DNA of 64,000 nt from Bacteroidota bacterium (GTDB lineage: Bacteria; Bacteroidota; Ignavibacteria; UBA10030; UBA6906). The first letter of the stretch is position 1. Each line of letters opens with the position of its first letter. The notes beneath the pieces are model-generated. The model saw only the letters and a program-made list of their open reading frames with translations. It did not search any database and was not told the DNA's origin. The translations under genes were made by a program, and so were the position numbers. Below are positions 8,838 to 18,383 of this stretch, piece by piece. The DNA lies in NCBI GenBank assembly GCA_019637975.1, contig JAHBUR010000010.1, forward strand, positions 62,001 through 126,000. Direction: 5' to 3'.

Positions 8838-9578
8838 ATGACATCGGAAGTACTGAAAGCAATTATTGTAGATGACGAGCAACTTGCGCGACAGATTGTC
8901 CGTGAGTTCCTTTCCCATCATCCCGAAATCGAAATCGTTGCCGAGTGTCCAAACGGATTCGAGGCCGTGAAGGCGATTACGGAACTCAAGCCCGACATTC
9001 TCTTCCTCGACATCCAAATGCCGAAGCTGAGCGGGTTTGAGGTTCTTGAATTGATTGATCACGATGTCACCGTTATTTTCACCACGGCCTACGATGAATT
9101 CGCTTTGAAGGCGTTTGAAGTCCATGCCGCCGACTATTTGCTCAAGCCCTTCAGTCGTGAGCGGTTCGATGAGGCATTGGAGCAAACGAAGAAACGGATT
9201 CCTGACTCAACACGCCTCGATGCCATCGCCGAAGAATCAGCTTCGCGAACAAAGCCGCTGGAACGCATCCTCGTGCGTGACGGTGCAAAGGTGCATATCA
9301 TTCCCATCGAAAGCATTGACTACATCGAAGCACAAGATGATTATGTTTCGATCAAAACAGAGGGCAAGAGTATTCTGAAACAGGCGCGCTTATCGGCGCT
9401 TGAGCAACAATTGGATGAGAAGAAGTTCATCCGCATTCACCGCTCATACATCCTCAACATCGAGCGCCTTGCCAAAATCGAGCCGTATGCCAAAGATAGC
9501 CGTGTTGCGATTCTCGCGGACGGAACGCGACTACAGGTCAGCAGAGCGGGGTATGCACGATTGAAAATTCATCTCTAG
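8838..9578 (+). CDS. LytTR-family response regulator
   Basis: 246 residues. The receiver domain has the acidic pair D12-D13, phospho-acceptor D58 in ILFLDIQMPK, and the conserved T in VIFTTAYDEFA. A linker leads to a LytTR DNA-binding domain at about 140-245 (ERILVRDGAKVHIIPIESIDY, RIHRSYILNI). LytTR proteins bind direct repeats upstream of their targets. The gene follows the LytS-type kinase by 22 bp, and the two form one system. Targets are not identifiable here, but the LiaF-like genes in the same run are natural candidates. Confidence 0.94.
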   Translation: MTSEVLKAIIVDDEQLARQIVREFLSHHPEIEIVAECPNGFEAVKAITELKPDILFLDIQMPKLSGFEVLELIDHDVTVIFTTAYDEFALKAFEVHAADYLLKPFSRERFDEALEQTKKRIPDSTRLDAIAEESASRTKPLERILVRDGAKVHIIPIESIDYIEAQDDYVSIKTEGKSILKQARLSALEQQLDEKKFIRIHRSYILNIERLAKIEPYAKDSRVAILADGTRLQVSRAGYARLKIHL

Positions 9579-9630
9579 GAATCTGGTTTCCTTCGAATTC
9601 TTCAATTCATCAACAATCATCTACTATCTC

Positions 9631-10092
9631 ATGAAGACTTATATCTTGTACGCAGTTATTGCGGGATTGGCATGGGGCATTGGCGGCTATTTTGAAAAAT
9701 CCGGTCTGCGCGAGCTCGGACTGCCGCCGATTGCGGGAATATTTCTGCGAACTGCAGTTGCGGTTATATTGCTGGGACTCATCTCGATTCCAGCCTGGAA
9801 AGCATACACGCCATCGTCAAGTGTGAACGGATGGCTGATGATTATTATTGGTGGAGGGATTGTCGCAGGAAGTCTGGGCATGTGGAGTTTCTACGCGTCG
9901 CTTGCGACTTCGGAGAATCTCGGCGTGACGCTTGCAGTAGCCTTCGCGCTTTCACCGATTGCCGGAACAGTAATAGGACTGGTGAAGGGAACACAAGAGA
10001 TTGACATCAAGACGGGATTGGGATTGCTGGCCATCGTGGGAGGCATCATCTTGATACAGCTTGCCCACCGGAGTCCGGAAAAGATCAACTAA
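9631..10092 (+). CDS. Half-size EamA/DMT-family membrane protein
   Basis: 153 residues with five hydrophobic helices. The start GLAWGIGGYFEKSGLRELG and the end LGLLAIVGGIILIQLAHR are typical of one EamA repeat. Full EamA transporters have two such repeats (about 290 residues, as in the gene at 27815-28705), so this one should work as a homodimer or with another half. Small proteins of this type resemble the small multidrug resistance branch of the DMT superfamily. It follows the LytTR gene by 52 bp and ends at a strong hairpin. Confidence 0.8.
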   Translation: MKTYILYAVIAGLAWGIGGYFEKSGLRELGLPPIAGIFLRTAVAVILLGLISIPAWKAYTPSSSVNGWLMIIIGGGIVAGSLGMWSFYASLATSENLGVTLAVAFALSPIAGTVIGLVKGTQEIDIKTGLGLLAIVGGIILIQLAHRSPEKIN

Positions 10093-10094
10093 GG

Positions 10095-10124
10095 AGAAGC
10101 CCCGGTTTTGTGGCCGGGGCTTCT
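10095..10124. terminator. GC-rich hairpin between convergent genes
   Basis: Perfect 11-bp stem AGAAGCCCCGG (10095-10105) and CCGGGGCTTCT (10114-10124) with an 8-nt loop, placed just after the EamA stop and before the stop of the convergent peptidase gene. It can serve both strands. A U-tract is lacking on either side. Confidence 0.65.
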
Positions 10125-10134
10125 GACATCTCCC

Positions 10135-11313
10135 TTACACTCTAATCAACTCTTCCTGAATCTCGCCCGTCACTTCCGGCACACCATCGTGACGGATGAA
10201 CATGTTGACTTCTGTACGGCACGCCATATTCTCGTGCGGCAAATAGATGCCGGGTTCAATCGAGAAGCAGCAACCGGGCATGAGTTGCCGCTCGTCTTTT
10301 GTTTCAAGATTATCAATATTCCCGCCGTTGCCGTGCACTTCCTCGCCAATGGAATGCCCCGTCCGATGCACGAAGTATTTTCCGTACCCGGCCTTCTTCA
10401 CGACGTTACGGCATGCGTCGTCAACTTCCCATCCGCCGCAAGCTTTCCCCTTCGCAAAGCGATCTTTGACAAGCGCGATAGCCGCATTGCGCGCTGCTTT
10501 GACTGTGTTGAAAATTTCCTGGTACTTCTTCGATGGCTCGCTGCCGATGTACCCGCACCACGTCACGTCATAATAAATCGAACCCGGCTTGTCCAACTTC
10601 GCCCACAAATCAATCAGTACAGTGTCGCCTTGTTTGAACGGCCGTGCATTTTCGGGAGTCGACTCGAAATGCGGGTCGGCGGGATGTTCATTCGTTCCTA
10701 CAATCGGCGGATCGACAGTGACAAGTCCGTTTTCCTTGAACCGCCGCATGATGAATTGCTGGAGTTGGTATTCCGTCAATCCGTTGTTCGTTGCAATCGC
10801 ATTGCGAATCTGGTCATACGCTTCCGCACGAACCTTGTCAACAATAACACCCGCCTCTTTGTGCATCCGATATCCTTCTTCACTGATTGTCGCCTCAAAC
10901 ATCTGCACAAGGTCGGCAGATGACACGACTTTGTGCTTGAAACTCTTCACCAGCTCGATAATCCCCGCATCCACCATGGAGACGGCGGGAATATGATTGA
11001 GAGGAGAGTATTGCATGGCGATCTTCTTCGGCGAGCCGAGCATTTTCTTCAGCGATGAATGCAACTGCTTCCACGGAAGGAAGATTTCCTTTTTCCCGGG
11101 CAACGAGTCGAGCTTACGGGGCTCAACACTGTGAACGAGCTTGCGCGGTTCACCCTTCGCCGGAATGTAATAGAACCAGCGGCGGGTCGTCATTTTCGTG
11201 ATGTCGAGGCCGAGGACTCGGTAGGCGAGATGATCACGATTGTGGAAGTCACACAGCAGCCAGCCGTCAATCTTGCGTTCGCGCAGGGCTTGTTGAATTG
11301 CGGTGATGTTCAT
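10135..11313 (-). CDS. M24 family metallopeptidase (Xaa-Pro aminopeptidase-like)
   Basis: 392 residues from an ATG at 11313 preceded by AAGGAAG; an extended start at 11391 has no support. The N-terminal creatinase-like half begins at ALRERKIDGWLLCDF. The C-terminal pita-bread domain shows the five metal ligands of the M24 family: D in VLIDLWAK, D in YYDVTWCGYIG, H in HRTGHSIGEEVHG, E in FSIEPGIY and E in CRTEVNMFI. Such enzymes remove N-terminal residues ahead of proline, using two divalent metals. There is no signal peptide, so it is cytoplasmic. It lies 100 bp downstream of the ABC permease gene, in the same direction. Confidence 0.9.
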   Translation of the reverse strand: MNITAIQQALRERKIDGWLLCDFHNRDHLAYRVLGLDITKMTTRRWFYYIPAKGEPRKLVHSVEPRKLDSLPGKKEIFLPWKQLHSSLKKMLGSPKKIAMQYSPLNHIPAVSMVDAGIIELVKSFKHKVVSSADLVQMFEATISEEGYRMHKEAGVIVDKVRAEAYDQIRNAIATNNGLTEYQLQQFIMRRFKENGLVTVDPPIVGTNEHPADPHFESTPENARPFKQGDTVLIDLWAKLDKPGSIYYDVTWCGYIGSEPSKKYQEIFNTVKAARNAAIALVKDRFAKGKACGGWEVDDACRNVVKKAGYGKYFVHRTGHSIGEEVHGNGGNIDNLETKDERQLMPGCCFSIEPGIYLPHENMACRTEVNMFIRHDGVPEVTGEIQEELIRV

Positions 11314-11412
11314 AATTCTTCCTTGATTGAATTGAGAATGGTCAGGTTTGTTTTGACGAAGCAGCGTCTTGATTTCTGTAGTTGTCTTCATGATAACGGC
11401 AATGCCCGCCAG

Positions 11413-12249
11413 TTAACTCAGCACATCCTTCTTGACAAAAATATACCAAGTAACCGCATAAAAGCCAATGATGAAACCACCGAGAACGCCGCCATGCTGC
11501 GCTATCGTTTGCCAGGGAATCGGATCCTCAAAGGCCATCTGCCAGATGTTGAAATATGTGGTGAACAGGTACGGTTTGATCGATTCAAAGAACTCGATCT
11601 GGATATTGGAAAGAATGAAGAAGACGATAATCACCGTCATCGTCCCGACAATCGGGCCGATGGCATTCTCCACCAACGACGAAAACAAATATGCGAGCGA
11701 AGCAACACACCACATGCTCCACGTCGCGAGTCCGAAAGCAATCAACATTCGCAGCGGTAACTGGGTCTGCGGAAGAATAGTCAGCACCTTGCCGGCAACA
11801 AGCAAATCACCGCCACCAAACAGATACAACCCGAGGCTAAGGCTTACCACCGCGAGAAAGAGGACAAGCGAAAATGCATAGAACAGTGTTGCAACATACT
11901 TCATGAGGAGAATCTTCGTGCGCGATGCGGGACGAATCAGCATCAGGCGAAACGTACCGCCTGTTGCCTCGCCTGCAAGCTGGTCGCCGGCAACAAGAGC
12001 AATGAGGAACGGAACATGTACCCACAAGCTATTCATGATGAAATAGGTGACGAAGTATCCGTTAAAGAGATTTCCGACAAAGAAAAAATCCTGCGACAAG
12101 TCACGCGTCATCCGCCTGACCATGCCGCCCCCTTCAAGCTTTAACGCAATCTCAACCAACGGAACGAGCACGGCAATGGCGATGAACCCGATATAGGTCC
12201 GCCACTTGAGATATGTTTTGAGAAGCTCGTTGCGAAGTATCGTGTTCAC
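11413..12249 (-). CDS. ABC-2 type transporter permease
   Basis: 278 residues, GTG start, 7 bp after the stop of the ATPase gene. Six hydrophobic helices are spaced as in ABC-2 exporters: TM1 near residue 18, a large extracytoplasmic loop (GGGMVRRMTRDLSQDFFF), then helices to the end. The motif GDQLAGEATGGTFRLMLIRPASR after TM2 is characteristic of the cytoplasmic loop in NatB/YhaP-like permeases. Together with the upstream ATPase it should export a lipid-like, peptide or drug substrate that cannot be named from sequence. Confidence 0.9.
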   Translation of the reverse strand: MNTILRNELLKTYLKWRTYIGFIAIAVLVPLVEIALKLEGGGMVRRMTRDLSQDFFFVGNLFNGYFVTYFIMNSLWVHVPFLIALVAGDQLAGEATGGTFRLMLIRPASRTKILLMKYVATLFYAFSLVLFLAVVSLSLGLYLFGGGDLLVAGKVLTILPQTQLPLRMLIAFGLATWSMWCVASLAYLFSSLVENAIGPIVGTMTVIIVFFILSNIQIEFFESIKPYLFTTYFNIWQMAFEDPIPWQTIAQHGGVLGGFIIGFYAVTWYIFVKKDVLS

Positions 12250-12256
12250 GTTTCCA

Positions 12257-13180
12257 CTACGGTTCGTCGGATGGATGGTCTGTGATCGAAAGAAAATATT
12301 CTTCCAGCGAGCGCCGCGGGATCAACGCCCGTACGTGAACGCCTTCCGTAACCAGCATGGCATTCAACTCACTGATGTGTTCGGACGGGACTGTCACATC
12401 AAGTCCTTCGTTGCGGACGAGAACATCTTGAACATCCGGGTGCCGCCTCAGTACCGCAAGCGCTTTCTCTTGCGGATGGGCATCAACCCTGACCACGCTT
12501 CTGCCGTTGTTCAACAGTTCCCCGACTTTTCCCTGCACAACGAGTTTGCCGCGGTTGATGATTGCCATTGAGGTTGCCGTTTGTTCAATTTCGTTGAGAA
12601 GATGGGAAGAGAGGAATATGGTGATGGCGCGTTCTGTTGAGAGGCGCCGAATGAGCTCGCGCACCTCCTTGATTCCTTGTGGATCGAGTCCTGTTGTCGG
12701 CTCATCAAGGATGATGAACTCCGGTGAACCGAGCAGAGCCTGCGCTATGCCGAGACGCTGCCGCATACCATGCGAAAAAGTCTTCACCCTTTCATCGGCA
12801 CGTTCACGCAACCCGACAAGCTCCAACACCTCATCGATTTCCTTTGCCGAACAACCGCCGCGCAATCCTGCTACAATCTGCAAATTTCTTCTTGCCGTCA
12901 GATACAGATAAAAATCCGACGCTTCGACCAATCCCCCAACATGCGACAATATCTCATTGCGATGGTACCGCAGCCGTTTTTCAAAGAGAAAAACTTCCCC
13001 CGCGGTGGGCCGCACAAGCGAGAGCAACATGCGAATGGTTGTGCTTTTGCCGGCGCCATTCGGTCCGAGAAAACCGAATACGTCTCCCCGTCGTACCTCC
13101 AGGTTGAGGTTGTGTACAGCCCACCGATTCTTGTATCGTTTGCTCAAGTTATGTGTTTGCAACACAATTGCTTCATGCAT
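12257..13180 (-). CDS. ABC transporter ATP-binding protein (ABC-2 exporter)
   Basis: 307 residues. It contains Walker A GPNGAGKST, signature FSHGMRQRLGIAQ, Walker B EFIILDEPTTGLDP, and the switch histidine in IFLSSHLLNEIE. After the nucleotide-binding domain (1-230), about 75 residues form the C-terminal extension seen in CcmA/BcrA-like exporters (VRVDAHPQEKALAVLRRHPD). The permease follows 7 bp downstream, so the pair is one transporter. The ribosome-binding site is weak. The 121-bp gap to the divergent kinase gene holds both promoters. Confidence 0.93.
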   Translation of the reverse strand: MHEAIVLQTHNLSKRYKNRWAVHNLNLEVRRGDVFGFLGPNGAGKSTTIRMLLSLVRPTAGEVFLFEKRLRYHRNEILSHVGGLVEASDFYLYLTARRNLQIVAGLRGGCSAKEIDEVLELVGLRERADERVKTFSHGMRQRLGIAQALLGSPEFIILDEPTTGLDPQGIKEVRELIRRLSTERAITIFLSSHLLNEIEQTATSMAIINRGKLVVQGKVGELLNNGRSVVRVDAHPQEKALAVLRRHPDVQDVLVRNEGLDVTVPSEHISELNAMLVTEGVHVRALIPRRSLEEYFLSITDHPSDEP

Positions 13181-13199
13181 TACGGCAACGTCACAATTC

Positions 13200-13228
13200 T
13201 TGATTCTCCTGAGTGATTTGACTATACT
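13200..13228 (+). promoter_or_regulatory. Sigma-70-type promoter for the cNMP/GAF kinase gene
   Basis: TTGATT (13200-13205), a 17-bp spacer and TATACT (13223-13228). Transcription would start near 13235, leaving a leader of about 65 nt before the ATG at 13302. Confidence 0.5.
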
Positions 13229-13301
13229 AACACTGCAATTCTTGGCATGTTACTCCTCGTTGAGAACAGCCATCACGCCCTAATCAACCGCAAATCCTGC
13301 G

Positions 13302-14987
13302 ATGCAACCGAAAAAACGAAAGCCTGCCAAACGTACTTCTGCCCCAAAAAAGAACGACCGGCATGTGCTGATTGAATTGGTGCAGAGCAACACCCTCTTT
13401 TCCAATGTAAGCAAACGTACTCTTGAACGAATCATCTCCAAACTTGTTACGCAGCATCACAAGAACGGTGAGACGATATTTGACGAAAGCACCAAAGGCC
13501 GTGATCTGTACCTGATTTTGACGGGCAAAGTCCACATCAAAAAATATACAAAATACGGAACGGAATCACTTTTAGCAGTTCTTCATGAACGGGACTTCTT
13601 CGGCGAGTTGTCTCTCATCGGGGGCTTTCCCCGGTCTGCGCGGGCGGAAGCCGTCGGCGATTGTACGATCATCTGCCTCGGATACGATCACTATCAGGCA
13701 TTGCTGAAAGAAAGCAGAACGTTTGCGCAAAATCTCTTGCAGCATCTTGCTCTCCGGCTCCGGACAATCGACCAGATGTTCGTGTCCGAGCTTGAGCGGA
13801 ATGTTGCATCGTACCAGGCACAATTGGACAAGCTGCAACTTCTGATCGAGGCAAGCAAAACCCTCAACTCAACGCTTGACAGCGACGAGCTTCTCGATGT
13901 AATTCTCACGGCAGCAACCACAAGTTTACGGGCGGATCGCGGCACGCTGTATTTGATCGACCCCGTTACACACGAACTCTGGTCAAAAGTCGTAAAGGGA
14001 GAAGGGGTGGTTGAGATTCGGCTGTCGATGGGCAAAGGCCTTGCAGGGTATGTTGCGAAAACTGGTCAAACAGTCAACATTGTTGATGCGTACAAAGACC
14101 CGCGTTTCAATCCGGAGATTGACAAGAAAAGCGGTTACAGAACGCATAACGTGCTGTGCATGCCGTTGCGCAACAAAGATGGCACGATTGTCGGCGTGTT
14201 CCAATTACTGAACAAACGAGGCGGCCCGTTCACCAAGGAGGATGTCGATTTCATCGATGCATTGTCGGTGCATGCATCGATAGCCATTCAAAACGCCCAA
14301 ATGATCAGAGATCTCGTTCAGAGCGAACGCCTCTCGGCGATCGGCAGAATGGCAAGTACGATTATTCATGACATCAAGAACCCGATGGCAACCATGCGCA
14401 TCTACGCGCAGGTTATTAAAAGCAAAACCCAGGACAGTGAAGCCGCCGAGATCGCCGATCTGATGATGAAGCAGGTTGACCGGTTTGTGACTATGACTCA
14501 GGAAGTGTTGGACTTTTCACGCGGGGTAAGCGAATTGCATGTGGAGCCGGTTGAACTGAAGGACGTTCTTCCGGCAATCCTCACGTTTGTTGATCACGAT
14601 CTTGCTAAACGCGGAATTACATTTGTGAAGAACTTCGACTACACGGGCACTGTTTTGATGGACGCCGAGAAGATCATGCGGGTATTCCAGAACATTGCCG
14701 GCAATGCCGCCGATGCCATGCCCGAAGGTGGCACGCTGACGCTGACGATCAAGCCAAAAGGCGACAGGCTTTCGTTCGAGTTCAGCGATACCGGGCAGGG
14801 GATGCCCGAAGAGATACGCGCGAGAGTATTCGAACCATTCTTCACGCGGGGGAAAAAGCATGGTACCGGACTCGGCATGGCAATAGTCAAGAAAATCGTG
14901 GATGACCACAAAGGCTCCATCGAACTTGACTCCGAGACCGGACGCGGCACAACCGTTCGTATCCTGCTTCCGCTCGAATGCCCGTAA
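13302..14987 (+). CDS. Cytosolic histidine kinase with cNMP-binding and GAF domains
   Basis: 561 residues, no membrane segment. Order: a basic N-terminus; a cyclic-nucleotide-binding domain at about 22-155 (FGELSLIGGFPRSARAEA is the phosphate-binding cassette, with its FGEL and RSARA signatures); a short coiled coil; a GAF domain at about 183-335; a HisKA helix with phospho-acceptor H356 in STIIHDIKNPM; and HATPase_c at about 450-558 (NIAGNAADAMPEGG, DTGQGMP, GTGLGMAIVKKI). The HDIKNP H-box is typical of NtrB-like kinases. No response regulator adjoins it, so its partner is elsewhere. The likely input is a cyclic nucleotide plus a second GAF ligand, inferred from domain content. Confidence 0.92.
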   Translation: MQPKKRKPAKRTSAPKKNDRHVLIELVQSNTLFSNVSKRTLERIISKLVTQHHKNGETIFDESTKGRDLYLILTGKVHIKKYTKYGTESLLAVLHERDFFGELSLIGGFPRSARAEAVGDCTIICLGYDHYQALLKESRTFAQNLLQHLALRLRTIDQMFVSELERNVASYQAQLDKLQLLIEASKTLNSTLDSDELLDVILTAATTSLRADRGTLYLIDPVTHELWSKVVKGEGVVEIRLSMGKGLAGYVAKTGQTVNIVDAYKDPRFNPEIDKKSGYRTHNVLCMPLRNKDGTIVGVFQLLNKRGGPFTKEDVDFIDALSVHASIAIQNAQMIRDLVQSERLSAIGRMASTIIHDIKNPMATMRIYAQVIKSKTQDSEAAEIADLMMKQVDRFVTMTQEVLDFSRGVSELHVEPVELKDVLPAILTFVDHDLAKRGITFVKNFDYTGTVLMDAEKIMRVFQNIAGNAADAMPEGGTLTLTIKPKGDRLSFEFSDTGQGMPEEIRARVFEPFFTRGKKHGTGLGMAIVKKIVDDHKGSIELDSETGRGTTVRILLPLECP

Positions 14988-14990
14988 ACG

Positions 14991-15019
14991 TTGTGGTTCC
15001 ACCCGAAAAACCGTATCTT
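14991..15019 (+). promoter_or_regulatory. Sigma-70-type promoter for tRNA-Leu
   Basis: TTGTGG (14991-14996), 17 bp, TATCTT (15014-15019); initiation near 15026 would give an 8-nt leader before the tRNA. The -35 box begins 4 bp after the stop of the kinase gene. Transcription may continue into tig-clpP-clpX. Confidence 0.45.
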
Positions 15020-15033
15020 AATTCTGCTTTTTT

Positions 15034-15115
15034 GGGCACGTGGCGAAATTGGCAGACGCGCTAGACTTAGGATCTAGTGGGGTAACCCGTGGGGGTTCAA
15101 GTCCCTCCGTGCCCA
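15034..15115 (+). tRNA. tRNA-Leu (anticodon UAG)
   Basis: The 7-bp acceptor stem GGGCACG (15034-15040) pairs with CGTGCCC (15108-15114), with discriminator A at 15115. The anticodon stem CTAGA/TCTAG encloses the loop CTTAGGA, with TAG at 15068-15070. A class II variable arm (TGGGGTAACCCGT region) and the TTCAAGT T-loop follow. The 3' CCA is not encoded, so it must be added by the CCA enzyme. The D-loop GGCAGACGCG and the long variable arm are typical of leucine tRNAs. Confidence 0.97.
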
Positions 15116-15132
15116 CGTGGCGTCTGTGAACG

Positions 15133-15165
15133 ATGAGTTTTGAGAAAAAAATGAAAAGGGATTAG
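15133..15165 (+). other. Ten-codon open frame ahead of trigger factor
   Basis: ATG at 15133 opens a frame of ten codons (MSFEKKMKRD) that ends with TAG at 15163-15165, 4 bp before the TTG start of trigger factor. The trigger-factor Shine-Dalgarno (AAGGG, 15156-15160) lies inside it. There is no good ribosome site in front of this ATG, so it may be chance. Confidence 0.2.
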
Positions 15166-15169
15166 CGAG

Positions 15170-16444
15170 TTGGAAGTAACGATCAATAGCGTTTCCGATG
15201 TTCAGCGTGAAGCCGAATTCCTCATGACGCACGAGGAACTTCAGCCGCATTTTGAGCGTGCGTACAAGAAATATGCACCGAAAGTGGAACTCAAAGGGTT
15301 CCGCAAAGGTAAGGTGCCGATGGAGATGATCAAGAAACTCTACGGCGAAGCAATCGAGCAGGATGCGCTTGACGATATCGCCAATGAGTCGTTCCGATCG
15401 GCAATGATCGAACGCAACGTTGAACCCTTGGGCCGCCCGTCGTTGACCGATATGGATTTCAAACGCGGCGGACATTTCAAATTCACCATCAAATACGAAG
15501 TCAAACCAACCATCGAATTGAAGAAATACAAGGGCATTGCCGTCGAGAAGCCCGTACACCATGTAACGGATGAGGAGGTTGAATCCGAGATCGAACGTCT
15601 CCGCCGCATCAACGCCTCAATGTTGGGGGTAACAATCGTACGCGATGAAGGCGACCACGTTATCACTGCCGATGTTCAGGAACTTGCCGAGGACGGAATG
15701 CCGTTGGTAGGCAAGAAGACGAAAGATGCCCGTTTTTCCCTTTCGGATGAGACGCTTGTCAAGGAAATCAAGGAAGTCCTCGCCAAAGCCGAAGTCGGGG
15801 GTGAATACCGGGTTCGCTTCGAACAGCAGCACGGTGACCATGCGCATTCTCATTTCATTGCGATTTCCGTAAAGAAGATTGAGAAAGTTGAACTGCCCGA
15901 TTTCGACGATGCATTTGTTCAGAAGGTCACGCAGGAGAACATTGCAACAAAGGAGGAGTTCCTTGCAAATGTTCGAACCGATATTCAGTCCTACTGGGCG
16001 GAACAGTCGGAGCGAAGAGTCGCCGATACAATCATTGATGAAATCGTCAAAGCTCACGAGGTTGTTGTACCGGGATCGCTTATTGAACTCTATCTCGATT
16101 CATTTATCGAGGATATGAAGGGTCGATCACGTGACAGCAAATTGCCTGCCGGATTTGACGAGGCGAAATTCAGGAATGAAAACCGCCAGTACGCAACATA
16201 TCAGGCAAAATGGGGCTTGCTGCGGGAGGCGATTATCGAACAGGAGAAAATCGCTGCAACGGACGATGAGATCGAACAATACGCCGCTGACGAGGCTGTA
16301 CGACTTGGTATCAAGAAAGAGCAGGTGGTGAATTATTTCAAAAGTTCCAATGTCGGTGCGGAACGGGTTATCGGACAAAAGCTGATGAAGCTGTTGCGCG
16401 ACAACGCAAAGATCACGGAACAAGTGATTGAAGAAACACGTTAA
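15170..16444 (+). CDS. tig: Trigger factor (ribosome-associated chaperone)
   Basis: 424 residues from a TTG codon at 15170, with AAGGG 9 bp upstream; no in-frame ATG lies nearby. The N-terminal ribosome-docking domain holds the signature GFRKGKVP at 43-50. The middle FKBP-like domain is diverged (about 150-245), rich in acidic residues and with a DHAHSHF segment. The C-terminal arms are long helices. Trigger factor binds nascent chains at the exit tunnel. The gene leads tig-clpP-clpX, the classical order in many bacteria, and follows tRNA-Leu by 54 bp. Confidence 0.95.
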   Translation: MEVTINSVSDVQREAEFLMTHEELQPHFERAYKKYAPKVELKGFRKGKVPMEMIKKLYGEAIEQDALDDIANESFRSAMIERNVEPLGRPSLTDMDFKRGGHFKFTIKYEVKPTIELKKYKGIAVEKPVHHVTDEEVESEIERLRRINASMLGVTIVRDEGDHVITADVQELAEDGMPLVGKKTKDARFSLSDETLVKEIKEVLAKAEVGGEYRVRFEQQHGDHAHSHFIAISVKKIEKVELPDFDDAFVQKVTQENIATKEEFLANVRTDIQSYWAEQSERRVADTIIDEIVKAHEVVVPGSLIELYLDSFIEDMKGRSRDSKLPAGFDEAKFRNENRQYATYQAKWGLLREAIIEQEKIAATDDEIEQYAADEAVRLGIKKEQVVNYFKSSNVGAERVIGQKLMKLLRDNAKITEQVIEETR

Positions 16445-16485
16445 ACCGGTTTACGTATCTTTACCCGAATAGAAAGGATCAGGGG

Positions 16486-17100
16486 ATGAGTTTCAGCACA
16501 CAGAGTCAATTGGTGCCGATGGTTGTGGAGCAAACGGGACGCGGCGAGCGGGCGTACGATATTTTCTCGCGCCTTCTCAAGGAGCGTATCGTGTTCATCG
16601 GAACGCCGATTGACGACACGGTCGCCAGCCTCGCCATTGCGCAACTGCTGTTTCTGGAATCAGAGGATCCGGACAAGGATATAAATCTCTACATCAACAG
16701 TCCGGGAGGAAGCGTATCATCCGGTCTGGCAATTTACGATACGATCCAGTACATTCGTCCCGACGTTGCAACGATCTGCATCGGCATGGCCGCAAGCATG
16801 GGCGCTGTGTTGCTGGCGGGCGGAACAAAAGGAAAGCGTGCAGCATTGCCGAATTCCCGCATCATGATTCACCAGCCGTGGGGGGGCGTACAGGGCACGG
16901 CATCCGACATCAGCATTCAGGCTGAAGAAATTCTCAAAACGAAAAAGCGTCTGAACCAGATTCTCTCGCATCACACAGGTCAACCCCTCGAATCCATCGA
17001 GCGCGATACTGATCGTGACCGCTATCTCGCAGCCGAGGAAGCAAAGAACTACGGACTGATTGATACTGTCTATTTCAAAAAAGAGAAAGAGAAAAAGTGA
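16486..17100 (+). CDS. clpP: ATP-dependent Clp protease proteolytic subunit
   Basis: 204 residues, full length. The catalytic triad is S104 (GMAASMGA), H129 (MIHQPWGG) and D178 (ERDTDRDRY), with the same spacing as in E. coli ClpP (97/122/171). The N-terminal axial-loop region and the [17 protein letters not shown] segment are intact. ClpP forms the two-ring peptidase that works with ClpX, whose gene overlaps it by 3 bp. The last five residues are alternating Lys/Glu (KKEKEKK). Confidence 0.97.
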   Translation: MSFSTQSQLVPMVVEQTGRGERAYDIFSRLLKERIVFIGTPIDDTVASLAIAQLLFLESEDPDKDINLYINSPGGSVSSGLAIYDTIQYIRPDVATICIGMAASMGAVLLAGGTKGKRAALPNSRIMIHQPWGGVQGTASDISIQAEEILKTKKRLNQILSHHTGQPLESIERDTDRDRYLAAEEAKNYGLIDTVYFKKEKEKK

Positions 17101-18356
17101 ATCAGCGTACACGAGGCAACGAGAAGATCCATTGCTCGTTCTGCGGGAGAAGTCCCGAAGAAGTGCAGAGCATCATCGCCGGGCCGGATGTCTACATCTG
17201 CGATATCTGCGTATCAAGCTCCGTGGATATTATCCGCAACAATCTTGCGGCGTTCACGGCTCGCAAGGGAATGAAAGGCGCGCTTACGCCATCACAAATC
17301 AAAACCGCCCTCGATGAGTATGTTATCGGACAAGAGCAGGCGAAGAAGAGTCTTGCGGTTGCGGTGTACAATCACTACAAGCGCATCGACGAGAAAGATC
17401 GCCTGTTCGATATTGATGATGTGGAGATCGAAAAATCGAATATTCTTCTCATCGGGCCGACAGGAACCGGCAAGACACTGCTGGCAAAAACACTTGCCAG
17501 GATTCTTGATTTACCGTTTGCAATCGCCGATGCCACAACATTGACGGAAGCGGGTTATGTAGGCGACGATGTCGAGACGATTCTGGTCCATCTTCTCCAG
17601 AATGCCGAATACAACGTGGAGAAGGCGGAACGCGGCATCATTTACATTGACGAAATCGACAAGATCGCCCGCAAAAGCGACAGCGCTTCCATTACCCGCG
17701 ACGTTTCCGGCGAAGGTGTGCAACAAGCGCTGCTCAAGATTCTGGAAGGAACTGTTGCCGGCGTGCCGCCGAAGGGCGGCAGAAAGCACCCTGAACAGAG
17801 TCTCATCAACATCAACACACGGAATATTCTGTTCATCTGCGGCGGCGCATTCGAGGGGCTCGACAAAATCATCGCCCGCCGCGTGAACAAGAACCCGATG
17901 GGATTCGGCGCCGACATCAAAGGGAAACACGACTCGAACGGTACGGATATGCTGCAACTGGTGCAGCCTGAGGATTTGATGAAATTCGGGCTCATCCCGG
18001 AATTCATCGGTCGCATGCCGCTGATTGCCTCATTGCATGCACTGGGCGAAGAAGCGCTGCGTAACATCCTCACCGAACCGAAGAATGCGCTTGTCAAACA
18101 GTACAAGAAGTTGTTCCGTATGGAAGGTGTCGAGTTGCATTTCGAAGACTCGGCAATCAGGATGGTTGTGCAGAAGGCCATCGAGCGCGGCACAGGAGCC
18201 CGGGCGCTCCGTTCCATCATAGAAGAAGTGATGCTCGAGATCATGTACACCTTGCCCGAACGCGAAAACGTCGCGACCTGCACGATAACAAAGGATGTCA
18301 TTCTCAAGAAGAAAGACCCTCTCTACACGTTCGAAGAGAGAAAACAATCTGCATAG
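17097..18356 (+). CDS. clpX: ATP-dependent Clp protease ATPase subunit ClpX
   Basis: 419 residues from a GTG at 17097 that overlaps the clpP stop, implying translational coupling. The N-terminal zinc-binding domain has C13, C16, C35 and C38. The AAA+ core follows with Walker A GPTGTGKT, Walker [11 protein letters not shown], the pore-loop GYVG segment (AGYVGDDVE), and sensor 2 in [10 protein letters not shown]. It unfolds substrates and feeds them to ClpP. Codon use and motifs are ordinary. A strong terminator follows. Confidence 0.97.
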   Translation: MNQRTRGNEKIHCSFCGRSPEEVQSIIAGPDVYICDICVSSSVDIIRNNLAAFTARKGMKGALTPSQIKTALDEYVIGQEQAKKSLAVAVYNHYKRIDEKDRLFDIDDVEIEKSNILLIGPTGTGKTLLAKTLARILDLPFAIADATTLTEAGYVGDDVETILVHLLQNAEYNVEKAERGIIYIDEIDKIARKSDSASITRDVSGEGVQQALLKILEGTVAGVPPKGGRKHPEQSLININTRNILFICGGAFEGLDKIIARRVNKNPMGFGADIKGKHDSNGTDMLQLVQPEDLMKFGLIPEFIGRMPLIASLHALGEEALRNILTEPKNALVKQYKKLFRMEGVELHFEDSAIRMVVQKAIERGTGARALRSIIEEVMLEIMYTLPERENVATCTITKDVILKKKDPLYTFEERKQSA

Positions 18357-18383
18357 ACACTCAGGGGGTTCTTGAAAAACAAC

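Noticed and set aside
10108-10923. Plus-strand frame of 271 codons
   Set aside because: It lies entirely antisense to the M24 peptidase gene, which has all metal ligands and a ribosome site; the frame shows no recognisable protein features.
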